Positions 29,401-43,800 of a stretch of 64,000 nucleotides of DNA are shown piece by piece. The notes below the pieces were generated by a model that ran no database searches, was not told where the DNA came from, and saw nothing but the letters and a program-made list of their open reading frames with translations. This DNA is from Lanius collurio. Its lineage: Eukaryota > Chordata > Aves > Passeriformes > Laniidae. Within the stretch, counting starts at the first letter, position 1; the number at the start of each line of letters is the position of its first letter. The stretch covers positions 6,770,899 through 6,834,898 of the forward strand of contig JACBWW010000003.1 of the NCBI GenBank assembly GCA_020086605.1, written 5' to 3'. The position numbers were made by a program, and so were the translations under genes.

Positions 29401-32400
29401 CAGGGTAAAGTGCAGCCCATGCAGTTCCTCACACTGCATGTGGGCACTGGGACCTTCAGCTCTCCTTTAATGGGAACATGATGGCTATTATTGCAAATAT
29501 ATCCCTTGAAAGTACACTTCCAAACCAAAATTACTCATTTTAAATTTGCAATTTATTATGTGCTCTCATCAGCCACAACAGAAACCTTGCCCTGGTAAGA
29601 CTGAGCAGGCTGAAATAATTTCAGATTCACAGCCATGGTACTGGGGCGAGCAGTGACCCCAAACCAGGTCTCTCTGAGTCTGGAGCAGACACCCATTCTC
29701 CAGCCATGTTGCCTAATAATATTATCTCTCATGGGTGGTGGTGCCTCCCTAAAATCCACTCTAATTAATTTTTCCCTGAAAGAGCTCATCTAAAGAGATG
29801 CCAGATGATGTCAGAGATGCAACCTGAACATTTGCCCACACTGCGTGTGCCATTGGGTCAAACATTTCTTCTGGACGGAGACATCTCCTCAGGTTCTGCC
29901 ATCATCTATGCAAAGTGTCCAGCATACCTGCAGGGTGGCTTTTCATGGACTAGAGCAACTTTGAAGGAACAAAGTGCCTGAAGCTGGTGTAAAGGCTAAG
30001 CATATGGCAGGCAGCAAGCAGGATGCTTTACCATGGAACAAGTTTGGAAAAATGAGTGATTTCCAGCTAAGCAAGGGAGGGTAGGGAAATGGTTTTACCT
30101 CTGGGACCCAGCTGGGGCTCCCTGTAGATGCCTACTGGCATTAGACAAATGGTTCCCTTATTTTCTGTCATAGTGGTCATAACTGCATTCTTTACTCCTC
30201 CTTTTCCCATGTGAAAATGTTACTTAAAATAAGACTCAGTTCTCCATAGAAATACTGAAAATACAGGTGCCAGAAAATGAGAGCTTTTCATTAGTAGTCA
30301 GTGTAGCCTTCATACAAAAGTGGTTTTCATAGTTACATTACCCCATGTAATTACACAGCAAAGCCCTGTTTAATATCTCACTACATAATGGAAACTTTCT
30401 ATTTCAAATCAGATTAATAGAAAGAGTTACCCAGACATTTCAAGAGATAATAGCTGTAATTAAGGTGTTTCTAGTCAGGAGTTCCTATTATAACATGGCA
30501 GAAGATTCTCTGATAGTCTTGTTGGCTGCATTAGTCACAATTGTTTTCATTAATATTGACACTATTGTCTTACCAGACAAACAGAAAAGGAGATTAATCA
30601 AAATACTGTACTGTTTTCCTGTGCTCTGAAACCCTCTTTTGGACAAAGCAATGTTGTGAGAACAAAGAGAGGTAAATATTTTTTTGAAAATCTGAAAATA
30701 AAGCACTGATGAAATTTAAATGCTACAATTCCTAAGCATCTATTTTGTTTCCAGTTTGTGTGTCAGTGATGTGAGATTGCTTGAGAGTGTTCAGACTGGA
30801 GAATGAGGTGAACATGTATATGTGGGTCCATTACCTTGGGGAAAACATTGCACAGACCAAGGCACAACTGGCATGTGAGCAATATGGGGTTGTGATGCTG
30901 ACTTAGGAAAATGGGAGCCTCCAGTGGCAGGTCCCCATGATGATGGCTTAGGACAAGCAAAGGGTGTGCTGAGCTTCAGAATGGTGGAAGAAAAGATATC
31001 TTCATTTCCAGTAGAACCAATAAAGTTAAATAAGGGATGGGTTTGATTTTAAAAGCTCTATAAATGTTAATTTTACACAGGTATCAGTTCTGCACAGTCA
31101 ACTGAAGCTGTCAGAGTCCAGCTTCTCCTGAACGAAGGTGTCCTGGCGAGTCATCCAGATAAAAACTATGTCTAGTACCAAAATGAGAAGGGCCAAGATG
31201 AGCAGGGAGCATGACAGGCATGCAGGTCATGATGCAACTCACAGTGAAAAGGGAAGCAAAGGAACAGCTTTGCTCTGAGGAAATTCACACATTGATTTCC
31301 AGATCCAGCAGTTTGCCAGTTAAACAAGCACAGGAAAAAAGCAGACCATAAAAAGGCACATTTGGGAGCACCGTGCAACTATGCCTGTGGTTGCTAAATG
31401 TACTTTGGAAATACACTTATGAAATATGATGAATCAGTTAGAAGTTTATTCCAGTAGATTTGCATACTATGAAGAAATAGAAAACTGTGAATCCCTTAAC
31501 CCCCAGTTTTCTAAAGGAAAACATGAAAATACCAAGAGAAAACTATCTTTGCAAACATTTTTATTCACTTTCTGCTTTCAAATACTAGTTAACAAGATGC
31601 AGCCTCCTAAAAAGTGATAGCCACAGAAATTGTTGCTGCTATCATATATCTGATGCAAAACAAGTATTTTTGTGTAACACTTCGAATGTGAATTACTATC
31701 TTGTGTTTTGCACATAAGAGTACATAGAAGTACCCTTCGAATGTGCAAAATGGAAAACAGCTATACTTTATCAGATACATTGCCCAGCTTTATATATACA
31801 GGAACCTAAAAGGCTGAAATTACTAGAGCCTGAGACTGATGGACCTTGTAGATGATTTATTATTGAAGTGAAAGTAACAATTAAAAAAAAGAAACAAAAA
31901 CAAAGAAAGCTCTGCAAGGAACAGGTCTTCTCTGTTTCCTGTCTTAATGTTGACTTTCAGAGGCTACAAGTTTATAAAACCATGTCCCACTAGTAATTGC
32001 CTTGCTGACCTTTGTAATGTGGGCTCAAATCCCATTGCACCTGACATTTTGTTTTGCTTAGAGGGGATCTGCAGCTCACTGAGGCTGAAGCCCCACTGGG
32101 CTATGGCTCTCCCTTACCATCCGTGTAAACAAGACAGCATGAATGTCTGTTTTCCTGGTTTCTGGCCAGGACACAATAAAAAAAACACAAATCGTCATGG
32201 GAATGGAAAACTAAACTAACTAAAAAAAATCTTAAAGCCTCACTCTCTGAGTTCTATATATAACCTTTTAATCCAGGACTCCAAATTCTTTCTTGTTAAT
32301 ATTCTGTAAATTGCTCTTTTAAACTCACTTAATGGAGGTTATGCACTCACTTATTAAAATCTAGTAAAAGTAGTTGTGTGAAGCCTCTAGCAAAATCAGT

Positions 32401-32650
32401 ATTTAAAAAAAAAATCCCAGACTTGAAAAAAAGAAGCAAAATACATCGTGACACTGACGTCTCAAATTCATTATTGCTCAGTGTCTGTTGAATAAAAACT
32501 ATTGGTTGTAGAGGATGTGAAAAGCATAGGGTTTTGATGAAGAGGAAGTGTTGTATAATTCTTGAAATGAGAGCTGTGGTTGTATGAAGTCTTTAAAATT
32601 AGTTTTTCCTTTAGGTTAAGAGTTGCTCTATTTTCAGTGAGGCAGGACAG

Positions 32651-32740
32651 GATATGCTTGAATTTATACTTAAATAAATAAGAAGTTCTACTGATGATAT
32701 GCTTGAACTTATACTTTAATAAATAAGAAGTTCTACTGAT
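32651..32740. repeat. 45-bp tandem duplication
   Basis: Two adjacent 45-bp units (32651-32695 and 32696-32740) start GATATGCTTGAA and end AAGTTCTACTGAT. They differ at only two positions by direct comparison, so the duplication is fairly recent. There is no sign of a mobile element. Confidence 0.95.
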
Positions 32741-34234
32741 ATGAGTAGGATTAAACAGAGGAGAAACAGAAAATAGACTTGCGATCACTGAGAAATGTAA
32801 ATAGCAAAAAGATCCTACAACTGTATGTGGAAATCTATCAAATGCGATGGTGCAGGAATAGCTCCCATGTCCAAAAGAATAAAAACTATAGTTGAAGAAA
32901 ATAATAATAACAATTAGAATTAGAATGATATAAAAACTGAAGGAAGAGAGAGAAAGAGAAGAATATACTTACAGGTGTAATTCTTTATGCTGATCAGTCA
33001 CACCCCACATCCTCTTTGAGGTGCAATAAAACAACAGCGGTTGTACCCCACTAAATTTGTTACAAGTTGTTCAAAGATGATGATAAAGCATGTCTGATAA
33101 ACAACAGTGTGTGGGATTTCTTTGCTGGTGGTCCTGCACTCCACAACTCTTTCCTTAGAGGAGCTCGAGCATCCATGAGTAAAACTGCATCCTGGCTGGC
33201 TTGAGAAGCTGCTGCTAAGGTCTGATTCCTTGTTTATGGTTTTTCTGAACCATTGTAAAGCTCTGCTATTGTGATTGTGATTTGTGTTGCTGCCAGAGTG
33301 ATAAAAAGCAGTTTCAGAGTTTAAAGCCCTAGCTGCGTGCTGGGGTTAAACAAGCAGTTAGCCCTTGTTTGGTCTGTGAGATTATCATCAATGAAAACAG
33401 AAAAAGAGCATAAGTTGAGTATGTTCTTAAGAGCTTTATGTAATCAGTATTTACATCTCTATTCATGTTGACTGAAGGCAATTTCTGATTACTTTTTATG
33501 AAACTGAGTATAATGGCAGTGTTTCATTGTGCTGCCTGGTGGGAAAAACATAACCAGAAAGACCTCAGTAGTGTCAACTGTGGGTCTGTCATATGTAGGG
33601 GATAAAAACTGTGAAATGTGAGGAATTTTTGCCAACAACCCTTCCTCCACAATTTTCTCTTAGGAAATGAAGAAAGAATTATATGGGCATTATAGTGCAA
33701 GCATGACACTTTCAGAATATTCAGTCAAAGCCTTTGGAATAGGGAAATATGTGGCACAAATGATGCTGTTGCTATTGGGCTCTGGGATCATGGCCCAGCA
33801 GTGATAGGAAGCTTTAAGTTCAATAAGGGTTACAAGAACCCACCAGCTCTACCAGATTTTAAAAAAACCCAAGCATGTGTAGGAGCTTTCTCTCATTAGG
33901 TTTCTGTCCTTCCGGTTTTCCATTTTATTGAAAGCTTGTAGTTATTTTGATTTAGGTCAGAATAGAAGTGTCCTCCAGAAGTAATGTTACTCTGTTGCTT
34001 CATCCTGAGGGTGACATGTGTGAGGGTGACACACAAAGCACATACAGTGTGTGTGGTTTCCCCATGGAATGTCATGGATCTACCATGTTTCATCGCAGAT
34101 TTAAACCCCACAACTGATAGGCATCATAAAACCTCTTGCCATTTGATGCATCTTATATAACAGGCTACTATGAACAGTCTGCTAGCCTGTGGCAGATGGC
34201 TTTCTGTACATAACACATAAACTTTGATGGCACT
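32741..34234. other. spacer just past the SCGN 3' end
   Basis: About 1.5 kb without an open frame of interest. It contains a second AATAAA on the minus strand (33924-33929) that could serve as a distal SCGN poly(A) signal. Confidence 0.55.
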
Positions 34235-34671
34235 GAATTTCTGTAATTGCCATTTTATTTCTGCACAAATACAGTCGTCCATCCAATACTTTAAATGCAC
34301 AAAGCACAATGTTCACCAAAGTAATGACTTCACACATATAAAGTGACCATCAGAAACACCTAGCAGTAGCACTCTGAGAGCACTGAGGGGATGCTTTGGA
34401 GGACATGAGTGCAGAAGAACAGCAACCTCTTTTCTGAGCAGCTCAACTGCTGGTGGGCGGAGACATTGCTAAGGGGATCCACAAGTGACAGCAGCAAATG
34501 AACACCACAAAGGAGTTGGTGGAGCGAGGATGCCCCGGTGCAAATCCCGCTCTCCAGCCTGACAGCACGGTGCCTCAGCTCTCTACCACTCCTACAGCAG
34601 CACAGACACACTTCTACGAGGAGCAGCAGGCAAATCCTTCAAGGGAAACACAACCACAAGCATTTTCCCAG
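34235..34671 (-). other. SCGN: SCGN 3' untranslated region (inferred)
   Basis: The region after the stop codon has no open continuation. It is bounded by the first good AATAAA on the minus strand. The extent, about 435 bases, is inferred from that signal. A second AATAAA at 33924-33929 could give a longer transcript. Confidence 0.55.
34254..34259 (-). promoter_or_regulatory. SCGN: SCGN polyadenylation signal AATAAA
   Basis: The canonical hexamer reads AATAAA on the minus strand, about 415 bases past the stop. A GT-rich element (TTTATGTGTTATGT, about 34205-34220) follows within 35-50 bases, as expected downstream of a cleavage site. Cleavage would fall near 34235. Confidence 0.55.
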
Positions 34672-34800
34672 CTATGGGTTAATTTTCAGCCCGAGACACA
34701 AAGCTAGTTCAGATTTCTGAATTTTCCCATCCTTGTTCACATCGCAGTGGTTGAGCAGAATCTGGCGGAACTTGTCCAGGTCCACCCCACTAATGCTGGG
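34672..34800 (-). CDS. SCGN: SCGN exon 11 (EF-hand 6, stop codon)
   Basis: Forty-two codons plus TAG (residues 232-273), after the acceptor TTTACCTGCAG. It begins [20 protein letters not shown] loop 6 is [12 protein letters not shown] (251-262), fully canonical. The tail [11 protein letters not shown] ends the protein. This is the best-conserved exon of the gene. Confidence 0.97.
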   Translation of the reverse strand, partial: PSISGVDLDKFRQILLNHCDVNKDGKIQKSELALCLGLKINP

Positions 34801-37800
34801 CTGCAGGTAAAGAGGAAAAACAGTCCTGAGAGAGAAAATGGTTCTGGATTTCCCCAGTTTATAAAGTAGCCCACCCTGCAGCAACTGGGAAATCCACCTA
34901 AGGAAGAGTGATCGAAAGGTCCCACATCAGCTCATATGTGGTGGGGAAGCAAACAAAAGATGGGGAATGGGTGCCCTGCAAAAGCAGAAGGGGCATGGCA
35001 CTGTGAGTTGACTGTATAGAAATGCACCCCGACTTCTGTGCTCAGTCAAGTCCATCAGTATCTGATCCGTATAAAAGAAAACTTCAGAAAATTGTGCAAT
35101 GCAGATCTCTGCTCTACCAGACCTGTGTTTTCACCTGGTTTCCTCTCTCGTTTCTGCGGTGCAAGGACTAATGTGACATTTCTGTCAGCATACTCCTATT
35201 TTACAGGCCAGTCAGCAATGTAAAAATACCTTTTGTGGATCAAGTTCATGTTGAAGACACATTTTACAAGCTACACAGTCTCTGTATGCTCCTGACACTG
35301 TACTGCCTGCTCTGCTTCCCACATTCTCAGGAGGGGATCAAATTCACATGCACAGCTTGTGGTGTCCAAGGGCAATGCTGATGAAGGCCCTTAGGCAAAG
35401 TACAAACTTCCCTTCTTTACACAGTACAAATCCAGCCTGCTGCCTGTCCCCACACCCTTCCCTGCACACTACATGGCCAGAACACACACATGCAGCCATC
35501 AGCACACAGTTGCCACTCTGCTCACTCCTGAAAGGACATGGCAGTGCAGATACCCCTGTGCCAGGTCACAATGTGTGGAAATGCAGCTGCTCAGGCTCAG
35601 AGGAAGCATGGACCAGATTCTGTTTTGGTCAAAAGCTCTATCTTGGACTGCATCTGGAAACCCAGGATAACCCAATGAGGACAGACTTTTCTGTCCATCA
35701 GAAGCTGAAGAAACACACCAGGTACAGTATTCTCAATTAGAGAGAGACCTCAAGCATCATTTTCAAGTGTATCTCTGAGATAAACTAATGAACCATGAAG
35801 TCATTCTGGTGAGAATGACATCCACTGGGAAAAGAGAAGAAAAAAATTGTGATGACTCATCCATGACGACACAGTTTGTCATGCTGTAACATCTGCCTAA
35901 TTCAAAATACAAACTAGAATGGACCTTTTAAAAATAGAGGGAAGCTGTCTGAATTTGTGAGTCAGAATTTCTGTGATATGGTGAAATACTCTGCAGTATA
36001 TATATTGAGATGGTGACATTTCCTTCTGCTGATGATCAGACTGAAATCTGACTCTACCTTCTTACCAATCTCTCTGTGTATGTAGCATTTCCAAAAGCAC
36101 TGATCTTTCAGAAATACAGAGTATTAACAAACAGAGCCACGGAGATACCTTGACCAGTTCCATCATGTCTTTGACAAACCCATCCACTTCTGGGCCTTCC
36201 AGTGCTCCTGTTTTACTCTGAAAGAAGGAATAAACATCAAAACTCCCCAGTAAGTCAAAAACACTACAATGTTTATTTACTGGTCCGTACCCTCACCTGC
36301 TCACCAAGCTTTATAGGATAAAGTTCATAGCATCATAAAATGGTTTGAATGGGAAGGGGCATTAAAAATCATCCAGTTCCAACCGTTCCACCATGGCCAG
36401 GGACACCTTCCACTAGTCCAGATTGCTCAAAGCCCCATCCAACCTGGCATTGAATACTTCTGGGGCTGGGAAATCCACAGCTTCTCTGGACAAACCTGTT
36501 CCAGTGCTTCACTACCCTCACAGTAAAGAATTTCTTCCTAATATCTAATATCTAATATCCTTTTATTTTTCCCAAATCATCTCTTCCCACCAAGTGGGAG
36601 CCATGACTCCCACCACCGTGAGGGAGTTGTGTCTGTCAGAAGTGGCGCTGAATTGCTGATGTTAAATGGTCATGTCTGTCCTGGGCCAGACTCCCTTAAC
36701 AACCATGGGTTCCATATTGGAAGGGGGTTTATTTTTCACCTTGGTGGTGATGCAGGTCCTGAACTGCTAGGGACTGGGAGCACTAATGCCACCACCTCCT
36801 CTGCCTCCCTTGCATCTCCTGTAGGAAAACTGCTAATGCAGCAGCATTGGCCATGGCAATGCAGAAAGCTAAAATGGGTCCTTGACACAAGACCTCTAAG
36901 CATTGCTCCCCTCTGTCCCTACTTCACCCCTCCCAGTCTGGCATCTGGGCTCATGGGCCATGGGCTTGGGAAGAGCTGCCACTCCTGAGTGACTCCAACA
37001 GCACTCAGCAGGAGGAGTAAGTCTCAGTAGCACACGCTAAATCTGTTGTTTACAAACCACGAGGGAATGAATGGGCTCATGAGACTCACAACATCATAGT
37101 GTGCAAAGATCTTCTCAAAATCTCTCCTCCTTTCTTCTGTGCTGCAAGCCTGCATACAGAGAGGACGAACAAATGAAAATTTAAAGCAAAAACTTCAAGT
37201 TTGGGCCCAGGCCATCTTAGCTGAGAGAGACAGGATCAATGTACCAAAAATTAGCATTACTTACATCCATTTTAAATTGCAGAAGGAAATTTTCCTGGAG
37301 CGCCAGAATCCTGAACGGAGAGATTTAAATTATGATCTCTTCACTTTATCATCTGTGCACAAACTATTCTGAGCTCTCCTTATTTGTAAAGCAAAGAGAT
37401 GTTAGATTAAAGGCCTATAAAGGAAAAAACTGCCTGTGGGGTTATTTACAGAGGGCTGTTGTGGGAACACACACCTTCCTTCCCATCTGATGGGGTACAG
37501 AGGGTGCCCTTTAGATCACCACAGACATGCCTATCAGCACCAGTGCTTGTCCTGGAGCATTTCTGGTGGTCCTGCACAACAAAGGGTGTCAGCTTCCAAA
37601 GCAAGAGCTACCAGACAATTCTTCCTTGTAACTGAATTGCTGTGCTGCATTAAAGAAAGAGTGATTTATGGCTTTCTCTTGGAGGGAGACTTGGTGGTTG
37701 TAAAACTAAAGGACAAAGTAATACTGGCCTGTGCACCAAGACTGGCAGAATTCCTCTCTTTTCATCTCCTAAAACCTATCAAGCACTGATAAACTCTCTT

Positions 37801-40800
37801 CTCTCTCCAACTGCTCTGCTAACGCTGAGGTTTTTAGAGCCCATGACACAGGGCATGCTGAGTTGTGTCCTCATATGGAGGGATTTGGAGTGTGAGAAAT
37901 GTGCTCAGACTGGAGGAGAGCCTCAGATGGCCTGGTTCCCAATAGGGAACTGTATTTAAGAGAGAATTCTAACAGTACCCCCCTTTAGATATTCTCCATC
38001 CTGCCTCTGATTCCTGCCTTATATTTCATGGTCAAAGGGAACTGCTGTATGTGCTACAGTTATTTGTACTGGCATTTGTCGTGATACCAAGCTGAAAGTA
38101 ACAGTGGCAAGCCAGCACCTCTCTCCCCTCATCCTTTAAACTGGTGTTTTAAGACTGTAGCTGCATGTTTAAAGTTCTATCCAATCAATGCACATAGTTT
38201 CACAAAGAGAGGCATACTCTCTACCAGTAGGCAATGAAAATCCACTAAAAACCTTTGAGGCATCAAGGACAGAAAAAAACCAGAGGCCCATGACTGAGTC
38301 CCCAGCTTCATTCACAAGCATCTCACTTTGGCTCTCTAAATTCTTTCTTACTTCCACACTCTTTTGTGGTGGCATTTATTACTCAAAATGCAGCAAAAAT
38401 TCTTTGCAGCCCCTGCTGCACATACTGATGTAAAATAAATGCATGTCTGTGACCCTGTTGAAAGGATTTTCAGCCTTCTTTTGGAGAAACAGGGCCACTG
38501 GTTGCCCTGCCACCTCCTGGGAAGCCTCTCAGAAGTAGCACTGATCATGCACATTGGTGTTGTACAGACAGATCCTGGCATTGCTCCTATCATTGGCTCT
38601 AGATTCTCAGATTATTGCAATGGGGACCATGTGTTGGAGAGGTGGGATCAGAGCAGACTTAATTCCATAGGAGGTAGAACTTAACTGCACATCCCTAGAG
38701 CAAGAACATCACCTTGCCTGGATCAACCATTGTGAGCTGAAACATCCCATCAACATTATTAAATCCTACCTTGCCAGGTCATTCAAGTCCAGACGTCCAT
38801 CTTTGTTTTTGTCAAAGATTTTCATCTATAAATCAAGAGATAAAGCAGATGGGCCAGGAGGAAAACACACATACAAAAAAAAGCCAATATACATTTTGCT
38901 CTGCCCTGTGTGCTCCCCTCTGCCTGCTCAGGGTGCTTGCCCAAACCCTGGGCACTGTGGCATCCTGTGCTAGCACTAAGTGCAAAGGTAGCACAAGGGA
39001 ACAGGAAAACCCACCAGCTTTTTGGCAGCAACAACCCAAAGCAATTAAATACCAGCACTGCTCCCTTACACCCTTACATGGGGATAAAACAGGTCTGCAG
39101 CAAATACCTTCAGAAACTAAATACTGACATTGCCTTAGCCCCTGAAAAAAAAGGCCAAAAAGGGGGGGAGAAACTTCTAAACACTTCCAGCTAGACTCCA
39201 TCCTTACCTTCAACTGTTGGTGTGGCTACTGAGCAGCTGAGATGAAAAAGTCACCTTCTCATCAGCACTCAGGATTTTACACCACTAAAGCTACTGGGCT
39301 TGCTTAGCTCACAGCCTGCTGTTAGAACACACTATGACTGGGAAGAAGGTTCAGGCTGCCAACATCAAGAGGTTAATCTGTGTGAATTCAAAACTTACCA
39401 TTTTCTTTTCATTAATAGCATCATTTTGTTGAGCCATCACCAAAAAATATTAATTTATTTGTTGTATTTCTCTTCAAAAGGCACAAAAAAGGGTCTGTTA
39501 CAAGTAAAGGGGTGAGGGGGATATTTAATGAGTTGCAAACCTGAATAATTCATGGCTCAAAGTTCTAGAAAATATATATTCCACACTGGGGAGAGGGGGC
39601 AGAAGATGAATATTTTACTATGACAGAATACCTTTCTTTGTCAAATACTCAATTAAGGAATATGCATGAATGTTACCTTGATAGATCACGTTTGCTTGTT
39701 TAGTGCTTATGCAGAGCAGTCGGCTCACTACAGATCTTTGGTGTATTGCACACCCCCTGGAGAAGGCCCGGACCAGTCCCTGTCTGACAAAGCTCAGAGG
39801 GACAGGAGTATCCCCTAGGACATAGCCTGAACATGTGGGAGCCAGCAGCACATCCTGAGCACTTCCCAGCACTGGAGCCAGGGCTGAGCCTAACACTTGT
39901 GTGAGCAAAGGCAGCATATGGAGAGCTGCCATTTCTCAAGGAGACTGCCTGTTCTGTCAGTGCTGCCTCTTCCCTGCCCCTTGCTCAAGGGCAGCAAGCC
40001 CTTTATTGCACTTTGTTTAGCTTGAGATTCTGCAACAGATTGTATACCATTAATTATTATGAGTACTTTACCCTACTGAGGTTTGGGTGCATTTTTTTTA
40101 AAGAAGCATTTGATATGAGTTCACTTTTCTTCCCACTGAAAGACAGTATAAAAGTCCTATGAATGATTGATGGCCCGTAATGAGATATTTGGAAAAAAAT
40201 GACATCATGAGAGCCATGTGGGTGTTCAGTGGCACAAGGAAAGATATTTTCCCATTTGACTGGCCCCTGCCAAACATGTACTCTGTGCAGAGCCACTAAA
40301 TGACAGAGGAAAGACTTCTGAATCTTCCTCTGCTCTAGAGCTGGAGAAATGAATAAAGATGTCAAGCCATCCTGAGAATTTCCCTCTGGTTGCATCAGTC
40401 CAAGTTGTCCCTTTCTAGCTGATCTAACCTCTTGCATGCTGCTTCCTGCCCTATTAACTCTCCCAAAGCAATATGGCACTTTTCCCTGGTCTCTGCTGGA
40501 GCAGCAATGGGACAAGGCTGGAGGAAGGGACGGGAGCAAAAGCTGACTTTGCTGGTGCCACCAAGGGGAGAAATGTCTTTGCAATGACAGCCTCCCACTG
40601 CCATAGAGAGATAAACCTGAGCCTTCAGTTCTTGGTTGATAAAGGAGTTATTCTGCAGGTCATAGAAAATTATTAATGTTCTTTCTAGAAATAAATAACC
40701 CCAGATAAAATTTGAAAAACCTCCCTACAAATAGAGCATTGGTGTCTAACCTGGTTTTGTCTGTTGTTTGAGGAGAGATAGAGAAGTACCCCTACTACTT

Positions 40801-43800
40801 CACTCTTGCACACTCTCCATCACAGGTGACTTTGCAATATCCAGCTTACGTCGATGCTCTAAAATACGTTGCCTAAAGGAAGCTTATGGAGACAACCATT
40901 AGATGGCTAGAGAAAGTACCAGTATGTAGGTGGTGGGAATACCAGAGTACTTGGGCTCTACAATAACTCAGTGCTTTTGAAAATGTCACTCCAAATCCCT
41001 TCATTTTGGCCACCAAGGAGCATTAGTTACCCACATGGTCTGTAGGAACTCACCACAAAGCAGTGCAGCTGCTGTGGTCAGAGAGGACAGCATTTGCTGG
41101 GAAAGGAAAGCTTTTGGGAGGAAACACAGGGCCCAGCTCTCAGGAACTCTGCTGCCATGTCAGGGAAGCTCTGGCTGAAGGTAATGGTCTTCCCTCCATA
41201 CAAAGATACAGTGTCCTTACCAAAACACACTAAAACTTACTGCCTTTAGCAGCCTTTGTACTTCACCTGGACATTTTTCTGAGCCCCTGAAAGTGGGTTT
41301 TATTTTCTCCCATTTCTGGTACATCTCAGAATTACTCTTTTGAGACTAAAATTTGGTGCTTCAGCCTAGACTTCAAATTCAGATGTGTTTTTCCCTCTGT
41401 GACACCTCAAAAAGGCAAATGCAGAGCTTTTGGGAGAAGTTCAACTCTGTGATCACCATGTCCTGATCTCCATACAGCTCAGTGATAAACACCATGGTGG
41501 CAGCTAATGGGACCAGGATAGACTGATGGTTTCCTGTCCAAGAGCCAGACCTGGGGCACAATTTTCATTCAAGTCTTAAGTTGCTTTTCCAGTGAAACAT
41601 CTCCAGCCTCATGCCCTTTTCCAGGGAATAAATACATAAATCCCAGCACGGCTGTCCTTGCCTTGGGACTGTATGTGTCCTGCCTGCCCTGCATCTGCTC
41701 TACTTGGTAGGGGCAGCCTACTTTCATGGTTTCAGAAGTTGAAAATAGCCAGGATGCTGAAGGGTTTTGTGCATCCTTAATGAAACAGACTAGATTAGAG
41801 ATGGTGGTTTAGATGTGAAAGGCTTTCTGCTTCATTATCAATTTTGTGAGCATAGGGTTTTCAACCCTTCCCATTCCTGAACCCTTGACAATATTCCTGC
41901 AGCAGTGCAGACTCCATTAAAACACATTTAATAGAGAGATAATAAACTTCTTGGTGGATTGCTTAATGAAAAGAAACATCCTTCTCTTGCACCCTATCTT
42001 TGAGCTTGATATTAAATTTTCAGTGGCTGACTATTTCTACTTATAGCTAACCAACTCCCTTCTCTGACCTCCTTGACTCATCTCTGCAAGAGAGAATCTT
42101 TGTGCTTTCGATTTGTTTGGCCTTTTTCTGTCACAGCTACCCTGACTACAATTTTCAAACATATGGAAAATTTTGATTGTCCATACCAGTCAACAGAAGG
42201 AAAATAAAAGTCTGGCTGGAAGAGCTAGGCCAAGCTAATTCTTGCCAATGACTAACATGAAAGATGGAAAACACATAGGCAAGAAGGGCTAGTGTTGACT
42301 GAATTAGTTCAGGTACCACAGCTAATAAGATAGACCTAATCCTGTTATCTGGACAAGTGGAGTGCATGCATGCCCACTACATGGGAATCGTGTGCTGCAT
42401 TACTTGGGGAACAGCCTGGGGAAATGTTTTTTAATTAAACTTTCAAGTTTCAAGCATGTGAGTGTTTGATCTGATCTGCTAATTGTGCGCATGAGTACAC
42501 AAAGAATGACAGAGGGTACCCACCCCATGTGACAAAGCATACATCATGGGAGAAGGAGATAACTGAAATGGTTATGAGGTTGTTTCTAATTTAAACTTTT
42601 GCCTTCACACATCATCTTGATATGCTAAATTTGATGGATTCTCAGTTTACACTCTTGAAAGGTGTATTTACGCTGTCAGGCTGATACAAACATCTCAATG
42701 TGGTTAAGGACAAGGTCTGGCATGTTTAAATAGCACTCAATTTTACTAAAAGCTTTGTTTCATCTAGCAGTATACTTTATAAAATGATGCATTTCCTTTA
42801 CTGTCAAGCTACCCCATGTTTTAAAGTGTTTGCACAAATTAATTCACTGACATTTTAATGGTAGTGCACCAAGGGCACACCCTCTGTTTGTTTCAATGTA
42901 TTCTGAGGCACTCTGAGGCAGACAGAGAATACGTAAGAGCTTGGTTTGCAGATGAAAGTTGTTACCTCTCTGTTTTTTTAAAGCACAAAATCAAAACTGC
43001 CATCGGCTTTTAATTTAGCAAAGGAAATATCTCTGCTTTCCCAGTCCAGTGTTATAAAGGCCACTGAAACACAATATGACAAACACACACATTCTTTGAA
43101 GAGCAATATAAGACTACAAATCTGAATTATTTTCCATGACAGAGATAAGGAAAGAAGTAAACAACCAAAATAAATAGATCTGTGATCAACAGACTCACTA
43201 AACCCTGCTTTTATTTCTTCTCTGGTTCTCTTTCTTTGTGTGTAATAAAGTGGGACACCGAGAGAGTCAGTTCTACTTGACCTCCTACTCTCACAAAAAT
43301 ATTTTTATATATATATACATATAAATATATATATATGTATATCTTATGGGAACAAATGCCCAACAGCTGAAACAAAAGTCGGTCAAGGAGTACAGAGGTT
43401 ATTGAGACTGTATAAAGACAGGCATCAGCCCAACCTGCAGGACTGCCTATGGCCTCTTTCTTTAGGGAAGGACAGGGTCACAAAAGCATTTGTAGAGTGG
43501 CAGGAGGGCCCTGTGACCAGCAAGTTATCCTCAGGACAAAAGCTCAATGCCCTGCTGTCCTAGGTTACAAAGTAAGATGTAACCAAAAGTAAGTATTCTA
43601 TTATCATCTCCACAAGCTGTTAAACAGGTTCATTATCTGCTACTATGACTCATCCCTGGTAACTCCCTCCAGACATTGCAGAACTGTCTTTGATTAATGG
43701 ATAATCAAGGACCCACCTGACTCCTGGAGTTACATCAACCCATTGTGAGTTGCTCTGCCCAGAGGGAGGAGCCAAGCATTCCCGCCTGGATATAATCTGG

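Larger units (their letters stand above)
21446..32650. other. spacer downstream of SCGN, no recognised gene
   Basis: About 11 kb with only the CR1 tail at 26357-26411 and the T17 run. Short open frames show no familiar protein features. Confidence 0.6.

Noticed and set aside
31680..31750. Two copies of CTTCGAATGTG about 58 bases apart
   Set aside because: Too short and isolated; no element edges or further homology.
32020..32050. GGGCTCAAATCCC resembling a tRNA T-arm
   Set aside because: No matching A box, acceptor stem or cloverleaf could be found around it.
37141..37141. Alternative acceptor eight bases inside SCGN exon 9
   Set aside because: It would remove the conserved A-C-S residues and break phase with exon 8.
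40057..40584. 175-codon open frame on the minus strand in SCGN intron 6
   Set aside because: No recognisable domain, low-complexity composition, no splice or promoter context. This length is plausible by chance across 64 kb in six frames.
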